Made by a program: the position numbers and the translations under genes | Shown: one piece after another, positions 49,601-60,300 of the stretch | Position numbering within the stretch: the stretch's first letter is position 1 | Layout: each line of letters starts with the position of its first letter | From: Dipetalonema caudispina | Lineage: Eukaryota; Nematoda; Chromadorea; Rhabditida; Onchocercidae | Assembly (NCBI GenBank): GCA_013365325.1 | Contig: JABVXV010000064.1 | Span: 124,001 to 188,000, forward strand | Length of the DNA stretch: 64,000 bases | Direction: 5' to 3' | The notes under the pieces: generated by a model | What the model was told of the DNA's origin: nothing | Database searches by the model: none | Seen by the model: the letters and a program-made list of their open reading frames with translations, nothing else

Positions 49601-52413
49601 TTGAAACATTCTGACCATCTCTCGAATATCATTGAGATTGTGAAGATAGTTTTGAAACAAATTAGCCAAAGGCAAATAGCTGATGACAATTCAACGATTG
49701 TCCTGAAAATCGATACAGTTTTGGTTCATCAACTCTAACGTATTCCAGAGTATGTACTAAGAAGTTCAAGGCCTATTGTTCTAGAATATTTAGTCCGCAG
49801 TGATAATAGTAATTTTAAAATAGGAGAAGGCAGAAATCTTTAATTTGCGATATCAGACACACTACAAATTCCAATTAGAAATAGTGTTTCAAGTAAAAAT
49901 TTGACATATCGTTCTATTAGAAATTCAGCAAAGAATTATTTTAGGTCAACAAGATTTGAAATTCTGATTCAAATCCAAAAGTTCACCTGTAAAATTTATC
50001 CTTTCAATAGTTCGAACTGAATTCAAGAAATTTAATTAATCACGATGATAATCTTTGAAAAATTTATTTGCTAAAAACTGCAAAACTTCACGAATATAAT
50101 TTTAGTTCTTACACGTAAATTTAGTTTTTAGCATTTCATGGATGTTTTCATTAACTTACAATAATACAATGCTTTATATAATTTCCATTCATTTGACCAG
50201 GTGATAGAGGATACTATTAAATATTAAATGTTAAGTCTTCAATTTTTCCAGTGTGAAAAAGAAAATTCGCATAAGTTGGTTTTCCGTTAACCCTTTCAGT
50301 TCAGCATTGCAAAACACAATAAAGGTCTAAATTATTTCCGCGAAAAGAAAAAGTCAAGCAAATAAAGTGAAAGAAAAGGACAAAATTTCATATGCAAGTT
50401 ACTTCATCAATTTTAAAGAAGTGAGTTGGAGGAGGGAAACTACCAGCAGTAATAATTATGTTAAGAACAAATCTACAGTAATTTCTACTCCCTCAATATC
50501 GTATTCCATATCATGAGCATTGCACTTTATACCGTACCAGTATCGTATTCTAAAACATGAATGAAATATATCGAAGCAACAATAATCTTTAATTCAAAAA
50601 GAAAGAAATAATTATATTTAAACAAGAAAAGGTATTATCACAATGGAAGTATTCTTTCTGGAGAAATCCTACTCATAAAAGTATTGATGTATAAGAATAA
50701 TGCAGAGAAATTTGATTAATCATTTCTTAACACTCGCAATATGAAATTTCAACAAATTTCAGGTAATGGTTAATCGTGCATTGCTTTGAAAGTTTCATTT
50801 AATCTGTAACTTTTTCTTTTTTTCTTTGTTATTCTCAATTTAGATATGTATCATCTTATTTTTATTATCTTTTTATTTGCCATCAATCAAAGATAAAATG
50901 ATTGCATCCACATTTTTATCTTCGGATAGATGGATTAACGAAGAAAATAGATGTTATGCGCGATTTGTTTTCCTCAAAAATACAGCGGAAGTAACTTGAA
51001 ATGCTATATTTGAAAAAGAAAAATGTGAGTTTAAAATTACGGCACAGCATTCATTGGAAGGAGAGAATCCCGATAACTTTCAATGTGTATTTTTTTTGCA
51101 ACTACGCAATGAACGACAAAGTAATGCGCTAAGCGCAAAAAGCCGGTTTCCTCTTTTTCTTGAAAAATGAAGTAAGAGTAATTTTGAAACCTGAAACAAT
51201 AAAAGATTGAAAATTTTATGCAATATCAAGTTTGTATTACCGACGTGGGGAATCCATCCAGTTTCAAGTTCCTATCACTAACATTTAATTACTTTCCACA
51301 TCAAGTGAACTCGGAAAATGAATTTACTACCCAAAAAAAAAAAAAAAACTTCTTTGCACTTTTCATCTTCTTCTTTGTTTTATCGAAATTAATTTGTAAA
51401 TGAATTGGAAATGTATCATTTAGACATTTAAACTCATTTACAATGGAAGCTGGAGAGAATATTCTTTTAGGCAATCTTTCATAGCAAAGGAAAGAACCGA
51501 ACTGCGATGTAAAAATTTTGGAATATCCGGTTATACAGGCGCAAGACGAGTTCAGATGCATCATTTTTATAGAAGTTTAAGGTGAATGTATGATGCACTT
51601 CAAACTGGAAAATTCATTACCATCAGGCTGGATGCTACCTATTCTGCTCAACCGTATCAACCCATCGTCCATTTTACCTATACCAAGTTTCGCAGGGAGT
51701 TTCCCGAGATGTATCACTGAAGATCAGTCTAGCAAATTTTTCAAAACGCTAATCTTATTCACGTATAACCTAATATCAGCTATTTTCGTGTATAACTTTT
51801 TCGGGAACTGTGTGAAAGTGCATAATCTTTGAAAATATAAGTGAGATGGTACCGTTGACCATATTTTGCTGATATTTACAATGATACAGTAGGATAATGG
51901 ATACTGTTGCACTTCCAATCAGCTAGAAGATTTTCAGTCGATATGCTTGATCGTTTTACACGTAATTATTGTTTCTTGGAAAGTTTTTGCAAGATTTCCA
52001 TACTTTTCTTTTCCATAGAAATTTAACTTTTTTAGCGAAATTTTATTTTAAAATAATAAGAAACAAGAAAAAAGCAATTTTATTCGGTATCAAAGACGAA
52101 ATTTAGGTCCAAAAGAGTTCCGTTCAATCAATTTCCGTGATGCTATTTATTTATACTTCATTAAATCTACCTGATATGCATATCATATAGATACATATAA
52201 CAATAAAGACTAACAGAAATGATTTCATATAAATCATAAATACTTTTGTACCGCTTGCTTGAAATACAAACCAAGAGATTTGAATTTTGAGTTTTAAAAT
52301 GATCTGCTCGATGAAATTATTCAACTCATAATTCCATTATATCTTTGGAAACATTATAAACATTTTTTTGCATGGATATTCGCGTAACTTACGTAGAAAC
52401 GACACATGCATTT
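46692..52413 (-). pseudogene. Block of decayed coding fragments, partly BEL/Pao LTR-retrotransposon-like
   Basis: On the minus strand this stretch has short open fragments of 25-50 codons broken by stops and frame changes, at about 52320-52165, 51716-51577, 50549-50477, 50326-50231, 49839-49735, 49716-49590, 48650-48540, 47212-47093 and 46794-46692. The fragment at 49839-49735 contains SRTIGLELLSTYSGIR, resembling the TIPRLELLxAxxGxR motif in the RNase H part of BEL/Pao polyproteins. The one at 51716-51577 contains KMDDGLIRLSRIG, resembling the start of the retroelement integrase zinc-binding region. Their order on the strand is opposite to an intact element, so at least two copies or a rearrangement are implied. 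Long terminal repeats were not found. The other fragments have no assigned identity and may belong to other decayed or genuine genes. Confidence 0.4.
46970..47136 (+). other. Open plus-strand segment after a good acceptor, unassigned
   Basis: From acceptor ttatatcag (ends 47017) the plus strand is open for 39 codons, including KITYPMSEFHPCRLSG, to a TGA at about 47135. It overlaps one minus-strand relic fragment. No partner exons were found, so it may be part of the same decayed region. Confidence 0.2.
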
Positions 52414-52539
52414 TTCATTTTTTAATAACCGTTTTCTTATAAATTATCCTTTATCCTTACATTTCCTGACATTATCAGTGGTTTAGTAAATATGCGAATG
52501 ATTAATAGCATTTATTAGTTGAGGATTTGAATTTACACG

Positions 52540-52635
52540 TCATTACGCTGTAATTCAGAAATATTAATACATACGATATATGCAATACATACATTAGGAT
52601 TCGTGATGTAAACGTCATTACGCTATAATTTTACC
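52540..52635. repeat. Direct repeat of cgtcattacgctgtaatt
   Basis: The 18-mer cgtcattacgctgtaatt occurs near 52540 and again (one mismatch) near 52613, separated by ATAC/ATGC-rich sequence. Confidence 0.5.
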
Positions 52636-53073
52636 TTTCTATTTATTAGCAAATATTCACTTTTTTTAATAATATATGCATACGAATCTAAAAACGATTA
52701 ATAGATACCATTTTCAAACGTAAAACAAGTTGGTTAGTTTGTTAATAATTGTATAAAAGATAATATAAATCAACATTTCTTTAATATAATTTGATCATAA
52801 ACATCTATTATTAAATTAACCTACTGTCAAATAAATTTATTGTTAATAATAGCACTTTCATTATCAGTTAGATAATATTTAAATTGTTTGAAAAACATTT
52901 CTTTTTCCTATCATGATAACATATCATTCTGATAGATTCATGCATGCATAATAACTGATCTATTATTTCATTATACTCTTTTTATACAACACTTCCTAAT
53001 TTTCTATCTAATCAAAATGATCAGCTAAAGTGTTTTAAATTATGATTTTGAACAAAAAAATTTGAACAAATAG

Positions 53074-53082
53074 ATATTTCAG
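53074..53082 (+). promoter_or_regulatory. Probable trans-splice acceptor of the small secreted-protein gene
   Basis: agatatttcag ends at 53082 and the ATG begins at 53084, one base later. This very short 5' leader is typical of spliced-leader trans-spliced nematode messages. Confidence 0.45.
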
Positions 53083-53083
53083 G

Positions 53084-53899
53084 ATGATGCAATTCAACTG
53101 GACTATATTACTGTTATTGGTGTTATCAATAATATTGGTTGAATCAGATACTGATTATGCAAATGCTGACAATAGGGCTTTGCTCAGTAATCGTCGAATA
53201 AAACGCCAAGATCCTATTCCATGTTTGTTATGTCCAATAATACGATTCTTTATGGATGTGCAATGTGCGAATTTTAGATATCTCTTATCATTAGCGCGAC
53301 TTGTTCCACTTGGTAGAAAGAAACGTTCAATAGGAGTTAATTGCTCATGGTTAGTTCATTTACAAAAAAAAAAAATAAAAAAAAAAAAATTGCACGGTAA
53401 TTTCATTTTCTTTTTAAAACCAATAAAATTTATTTGGAAAAAAAAGAAAGATAAGAAAAAGAAGAACAAAAATAAGAGAATTTTGTCAATGACTTCATCA
53501 AGAATGCAATTACATTCCTTTTTAAATTATGAAAGTTAATTTAAAAAGGAGAAGTAAAATTTGCAATATTATGACAAATTATCGCCATGAATACACTGAA
53601 ATGGTGGCAATAGATAAGAAAGAAAGGAAAGTAAAAGCAAATAAACAAAATAACTTGGAACGTAAAGGATTTGTTAAAAATTACAAAACATTAATTAACA
53701 ATAATTAATTCCTATACTCCATTTATGTTTTTTTTTTTTTTTCATTTTTCATCATATAATCATGAAGTAGAAATGATAAAACAATGATGATAATGTGATA
53801 AAACATTATTTTAGGTGCTGTACACGAAGACGACGCTCTATTCTACGAAATCACCGCTCACAATTACAACATTTCAAATATGTGTCAACTAAAAAATAA
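53084..53899 (+). CDS. Small secreted precursor with six cysteines and dibasic processing sites
   Basis: Two exons, 53084-53349 (donor TCATG|gttagt) and 53815-53899 (acceptor ttttag), give 116 residues. A hydrophobic signal peptide (residues 7-19) is followed by a short propiece ending RIKR (38-41), a convertase site. The next segment starts Gln-Asp and contains C47, C50 and C61, ending in LARLVPL followed by GRKKR (77-81). Gly followed by basic residues is the classic signal for C-terminal amidation in peptide hormones. The last segment carries C87, C90 and C91, then a basic TRRRR stretch. I do not recognise the family. A peptide hormone-like or secreted effector role is inferred from the processing signals only. 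Reading through the donor would give a low-complexity Lys-rich tail, which supports the intron. Confidence 0.7.
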
Positions 53900-56649
53900 G
53901 CATGAAAGTGAAAACGTTACGAGAAGATTTCAAATTTTATTTCCCACTGACAATTTTTTTTTTTTTTAAAAACATCATATGATTTGCATATATGCATGAA
54001 AGAACAAACTTAGTTCAATATAACAATGATATAAATGCAAGTATGAAAATATTGCTTATAATTTTTGAATTTACTTAAACAGTTTCCCTCATCGAATAAC
54101 TTCCAGTCAAGTTAAAAAGATACTAATATAAGGGAGATTCATTGTAAGAAGCAAGCAAATTCTTCATTGAAATAAATGAAAGTTTAAAATAATTTGTTTG
54201 AAAATCATTTGGTAATAGTTTAATTTATTCGCTAAGTTTGATTTCTGTTACTTAATCAATAAGTTGGTATATGACTATCAGATAGTGTTGCAGCAAATTG
54301 AACACAAAAAGAATAAATTAGGAATAAAAAAAAAAAAACAAAATAGAGAAAATGGTGAAAGGAAAATTTTTAATTCAAATTTTCTCATCGTCACTATCAC
54401 TTTTTTTTTATTATGTCATGCACAATTTTTGAAAAAGATTTTTTGTAAACAGCGTGATCCATCAATGATTTGAATTAAATTAGATGTATTACAACATTTT
54501 TGCTTAAATATATTGTTACTCTTACAGTATTTTACCATCAATAATCTTAAAATTTTGTTGTAAAAATTTAATTTCATAGGAAAATACATTTATTGTTCAG
54601 TTGTTTTTTTTAGCATTTGTTTCTTTTTTTTTTGATGTTTTCGGGAATAAAAACGATCGAATAAAAGTTTATCGCAAATTTTTCTTTTTTTCTTTTTTTT
54701 GTGAAAATAAGTTGTAAATTACCGGAAATCGATAGAACAAACGTCCAATTCATCAGTGAGTACGATAATGGATAAAAGGTTCAATTGATGATTGAAGGTT
54801 ATGTCCAACAAATACAGTTATGTTGTGATTAGACAAAATACTACACTTACATTTATTGTACAAAGCAAAATATCTGATATAAAAAAATTAGAATAAAGTA
54901 AAGTTGAAGTCAAATTTAATTCACTTGAAATTGAATAATTATCAAGCAGTTTATTTATAAATAACAAGTCGAGATTAAGTATTCTTGAATTAAGGAGATT
55001 TTATTGACAATATTTACTTATTTTTTATTTTTTATTTTTAAATTACAGTTGTTGAATAGCTTTGAGCATTTGAAAAAAATAAATCAAAGACTATTTACCA
55101 CAAAAGGATTAATAAAGTGATTTGAATTTAGTTATTTTTTTAAAATTTATCAGAGAGTTACAATAGTGCCAATTTGTAGTGTTGTATAACTCGACAAAGT
55201 CTCTCTGATGGAAATACGATGCTATCAAATTATATTCAACAAAGATATACAAGAAAAAGAAAAGAAGGTCGAGTAAACTTGTTAGCAATTTAATTAGCTG
55301 ATTATGATTCAAATACCAAGTAATGGTAAAATGAAAAAACGTGGAAAAAGAAAAAAAATCATAGCCAAACGAATTACAAGTTTCAATTCTATCTGTAATT
55401 AATTAAATTACTATTCAATTTTTCAGTGTTATTGATTAAAATTATCTGTAATAGATGTGCTATTTGCTTAATGAATAATAAATGCAATAATCCAGAAATG
55501 AAGTTTCTATCGAAAGAGACATGAAAGGTCATATGTAAAATATTCCGTATCGGTTATGTCAGATATATATCATAAAGCTTTCATTTCTTTTCCGTCTTTT
55601 TTTTTTTTTTTTTGGATTCAGAAACTTTTTAATGTCTAACAAACTATACGATATGCTGTAAATTCTTCATCAATTTATTTCTGTAATCTTTAATGATATT
55701 AATTCTTCCATACTTTTAGTTTATCTTTGAAAAATAAACAAAAAAATTCCTTATGTATAATTTGAATATATAAAATAAATGAAGGAAATCATTATTGATG
55801 AAATGACGAGAATTATGAGGAAATAATCAGAATTATCATTTTAAACTATTGTGTTCGTAGTGATTCCTTTCCTTGTTTACAATAAAATTATAACAATTTC
55901 AATGAAATACATCGAGAGTAACAACTGTTTCCTACTTTCTACTTTATAATATTGCATAAATTAAGCTTCTTTGCATAATTATATATTATGAGACTGCTAT
56001 TTACAAGAGATATTGCTTTGTTTCCTGAATTTTTTAATTGAAACTGCAATTTTTAAACTTCTTTTTTTGTCATTCCTTCTAAATAACTGGTAATGTATTG
56101 ATAAATGTAAAACGTGCTTCTTCGTGACAGCTGAAAAGGTCAAACTTAAAACCGGATAAGTGATAAGTAATGTATGTTGTTTCAATCAGAAAAGTAGTAT
56201 TTTTAAGTGACACACATTTCGCATTACATAATAAACAGAAAATAGCTTTCATCACTTAACGAACAGCTCATACGACCGGTTTCTAACAAGAATAAGGAAT
56301 GTTAAACAATGGAACTAATGAAACATTTGTTACCTAAAGGTAGGTAAAGTTAAATATGATGTTTTTGATGTAAAACATGTTTAGTGTAAAAACGGCATTT
56401 CCATGATGACATAAAGCGTTCGAACAATTCAGTTAATTTAGTAACATATATTTTACGAATGTATGAGAGACAGGAAACAAGAAACGAATAATGGTTTCTC
56501 ACTCGCTAATCATTAGTCTGATGACGATAAGAAATATGTTTACCATTAGTAATTACCGGTTAGAACACGGATAAATCCCATCTTCCTCTATTTCAAGTCC
56601 TAAACTTCTGTAATTTAATTTTGAGGAATTGAAGCTTCTTCATAAAGTT

Positions 56650-56719
56650 CGCGATAAGCGTAGAAGATTCATCCTTGTTTCCGTAAGCGCAGACTGTTTA
56701 AAATTTCTGGGTTCGAACC
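56650..56719 (+). ncRNA. Possible tRNA-derived relic with B box
   Basis: GGTTCGAACC at 56710-56719 matches the tRNA T-loop/B-box consensus. Upstream, gtaagcgcagactgtttaa resembles a D-arm and anticodon region, but stems do not pair fully and no acceptor stem closes. An A-rich stretch follows. It is best read as a tRNA fossil or tRNA-derived SINE fragment. Confidence 0.2.
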
Positions 56720-56907
56720 AAAATATAAAAAACGTTTCAAATACCTGAGGAACAACGGATGAAGTGCAGGAGTGATACCATTATCTATCAAGAGGAATAA
56801 AATCAGTGTTTTTTCCTGGTACCTTTTTTTATACATTTCTCCTACACTAAATAGGAATTTTCAACTTAACAGAAGATTTAAAATGTTTTTGATAATCTCA
56901 GAAATCA

Positions 56908-56971
56908 ACATCAATATTTCTCAGTTTTTCTTCGGGACAACATCAATATTTTTCGGTTTTTCTTCGCTTCC
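56908..56971. repeat. 32-bp tandem duplication
   Basis: acatcaatatttctcagttt followed by ttcttcg (from 56908) is repeated from 56940 as acatcaatatttttcggttt followed by ttcttcg. Two copies differ at about two positions. Confidence 0.75.
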
Positions 56972-57364
56972 TATTTGTCATTTCCAGCATAATAGAATGA
57001 CAAACAGGAAGCGGGCAAATACTCTTGTACAGTTCCGTAAGACGGAACAACGCATTTACGCTCTTAACACAACTGCAAAATATGTTATCACTATAATACA
57101 TCCTTCATTATTCCGTCCCAATACTAGAATATATCGACAAATTGTTCATCTTTTCATAATCCCTCTTATCACATATTATGAATTTTCGAACCTTTAATAA
57201 ATCGTATGTTTGTTTAGCATTATAGCTCATAATTCAGAAGATTTTATTCAAATTTTACTTGGCCATTTTAACAAAATGCTGCAAATAAATAAACTAAAAT
57301 AACTTATTATTTACAAAACAAACACAAAAACCATCAAATATTTACCCGAGCATCTTACAAAATA

Positions 57365-60300
57365 TCATATTTGGGAATGTTGCATTTCCATACCCGTATA
57401 TTTCTTTCGAAATGCTGCAATGTCATCTTTATATAAAAGTGGATTTATTTTCGCCTGACTACTGATCAGCGACGCACCCGATGGCCAAACATCAGCAATC
57501 AGCTAGAAATTAGACATATTTAACAAATATAATAAACGCTTGTTGCTGTATTATCAATATGAGTAACATCGTGCAAGATTTAATAGAAGAATAAGTCGTC
57601 GAAATATGCTGAATCATTTATTTGCTAATTAAAACAATAGTAGTTTATAGCATACAAATTAACTGTATCAAACTTTTTGCAGCATGAAACATGTGCAGAG
57701 GATCAACTGCTGGATACAGCAATAGATCTAAATCTTGTTGCAATTTGCCATTACATAAAAGTTACAAGATTGTCGTAGAGAAGAGCATAATAAAAAAATA
57801 AACGTCTAAAACAAAATTCTTTAAAATAAACCTTATTCAAGCATCCAGAATAATTTCTGGTAAACATCCATTTATCATGAATTCTACTACCGATTAACAC
57901 TGGAGACTGTCCGGTTAACTCCGCCACCATCATATTCATTAACAAAGTCAAGCAATGCGATAATTTTGAAGCTATTTTCTTGGCAGGTGTTGGCATCCAT
58001 TGTTCAAAAATTGACAGATACTCTCTTAAAAAAGACTACATCTTTCTTTTAAACTATTTAATAATATATATCCTAATAACCATAAAGCTTTTCTATCATA
58101 TGATACAAATTTAATATCTTTTAATTTCACAGACCCTGTAACTTACCTTTTTATTAAAGCAAGATGGAATAGAATCAGTGAATATCGACTGCTCGGCTTA
58201 AGTTCAATTATTGGCGATCCTCCATCCATCTCAAGAAAAAAGAAGTGTTAAATGAAATGTATGCGACAACAAGAAGTTACTACAAGTCGCCATAAATTTC
58301 CATGCCAAAGCCACGCATACAAATCTACTTCCCTATCTCCCCCTTCCCTCTTCCCCAATCTTCCTCTATTTTATTAAAAATGATATATTAAAGCTATTTC
58401 AAAAATAACAAGCCATAATTAGTTGACATGAAGGCTCTTCAAAATCTTTATATAGAATTCTCACAAAGAAGAAAAACCTTCGAATCGGCAGCATAAAAAC
58501 CATAAAGGCGATGAGGTTCAGAGCTTGCTGCATCCACTAAAAAGCGGATATCATCAGCTGTAACAGGAACGCGTTCATCCAGAAATAAGATAAATTTACC
58601 CAAAAATTCAGCTTGCAATGTTTTAGCATGACTTAAAATATCAACATGCACCTAAAACTAGCAAAAGATAAACAAGCAGTTATCCCTACATAAAATTTTT
58701 TTCATGAAGTTGTAAGGTTATACATAAAGAAATGCAATAAATTTATGCTAAAATTATATCAGAAGTAATAAGCTTACGTCAAAATCGCTTGGCAGCATAA
58801 ATACTTTCGAGTCAAATGTGTCAAGATTAGTTTTCATTTGACGACTTTTGGGCCAAAGTATAATAATCTGAAAAAGTTAGCAATAAATTATTTTTATTGA
58901 CAAAATACAGTATATTGACACTGAGGTCAGGCTTCACGCATGTAACAAAAGTTGCTATGTGCATTAAGCCTAACCTCAATGTCAGTAAAAAAAAAAATGG
59001 TCGTCATTGACCCTCTTTAGCAAACTCCTTCATATCTTTCTATTCGTTTTGGTAGAATTTATGATAGTTTATATAGGTTATAAAAAAATCTGCAGTTATA
59101 TTAGACATTTCAACAGAGTTTTTACTAATGGCTGTCTATTTTCTCTATCATTCTAAGGATCAACTGTCAAATAATTAAATATGAAACAATGCTTAAAACT
59201 TTCCCGCTAAATAGAATCTACTACTGAAACATAATTAAATATTCACAATTACTCAGTATTTCACCTTTTGTACATCATGGATACCAGAGAGTAAATTAAC
59301 AATTCGATTCAATCTTCCGGATACTTTTATTGAAGCTCTTAAAACAACTGTATAACTACTTCCATTTGATGATGCCGGTGAAGGAACATTTCCAATAGGT
59401 AAAAACAAACGATTCCAATTTCTTGGCTCCTCGCCTCGTTGCTTTTTGATACGTTCTTCAATGATCTGTAAATACAATAGAGAAACTTACTTTATCAAAA
59501 GCAAGTACCGAAACATGAGATATCGCTTCAAATTTCTACCTGCAATGAAGTGAGTGCAATTTTTTCCACACTACTAAAATATCGTTGATATAAACCCCGT
59601 GCTTGTTGTTTCATAAATAATATACGGTCGACCGGTATGGCATTCAAGACATCCGAAATCTATAAAGAAAGTGGCTAAGAAAAAACATGAACTATACTGA
59701 TTCCTAAAAGACTCCAGCGTATTTAGTTTACACTCCTTATGACTGCCATCAGCAATGATCATATGCTTTATCATTGCTATTAGCAATAACTATGTCAGGA
59801 TTTCAGAGGTTACATCAAACATACTCAAACTAAGTTATTTCTCTTAAATGAATATACTGGGAGTCACTTAATATAGCCAATATACGTTTTTTTAGACTAT
59901 AAACTCGTACTGTCAGATAACCCGTGAATTTCTACCAACTGCACATTATTAAGACCGACCGTCAGCACAGTATCTTCATGACCGATAATCACTGCTTGAC
60001 GCCAATCAATCACTTCCGAAAAAGGCAATTCCCAGTCATCGGATAAAACAACCGGGATGCAGCCCAATCGAAGTGCTTCCAGAAAACGAAATGAGCCAAG
60101 ACGTCGTCCACGCGGTGTAAGACAAAATGTTGAATTAGACATGATCATTTCATAGTCCCAACTAGAAAAAATAAAAGCATAACAAAATTTAGTTCTCATC
60201 TGACCTGACCTCTTATAAATTTATAACTCCCATAATAAATCTTGTTACTGCGTAACAATTTAAGCTCTTTCGCTATAGAACAAATAGGTCGAAATTTTAT

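Larger units (their letters stand above)
53900..57364. other. Intergenic region; 3' flanks and scattered repeats
   Basis: AATAAA near 54170 may end the secreted-peptide gene. The interval 54.2-56.2 kb is AT-rich without exons. Near 56.5-57.1 kb the sequence is less AT-rich and holds a tRNA-like B box, a 32-bp tandem duplication and several overlapping short open frames in different phases (for example about 40 minus-strand codons covering 56960-57070), none of which chains to another exon. Confidence 0.4.

Noticed and set aside
56772..57197. 141-codon open frame on the plus strand
   Set aside because: All three frames and the minus strand are partly open here, composition is low-complexity, and no domain or splice context supports it.
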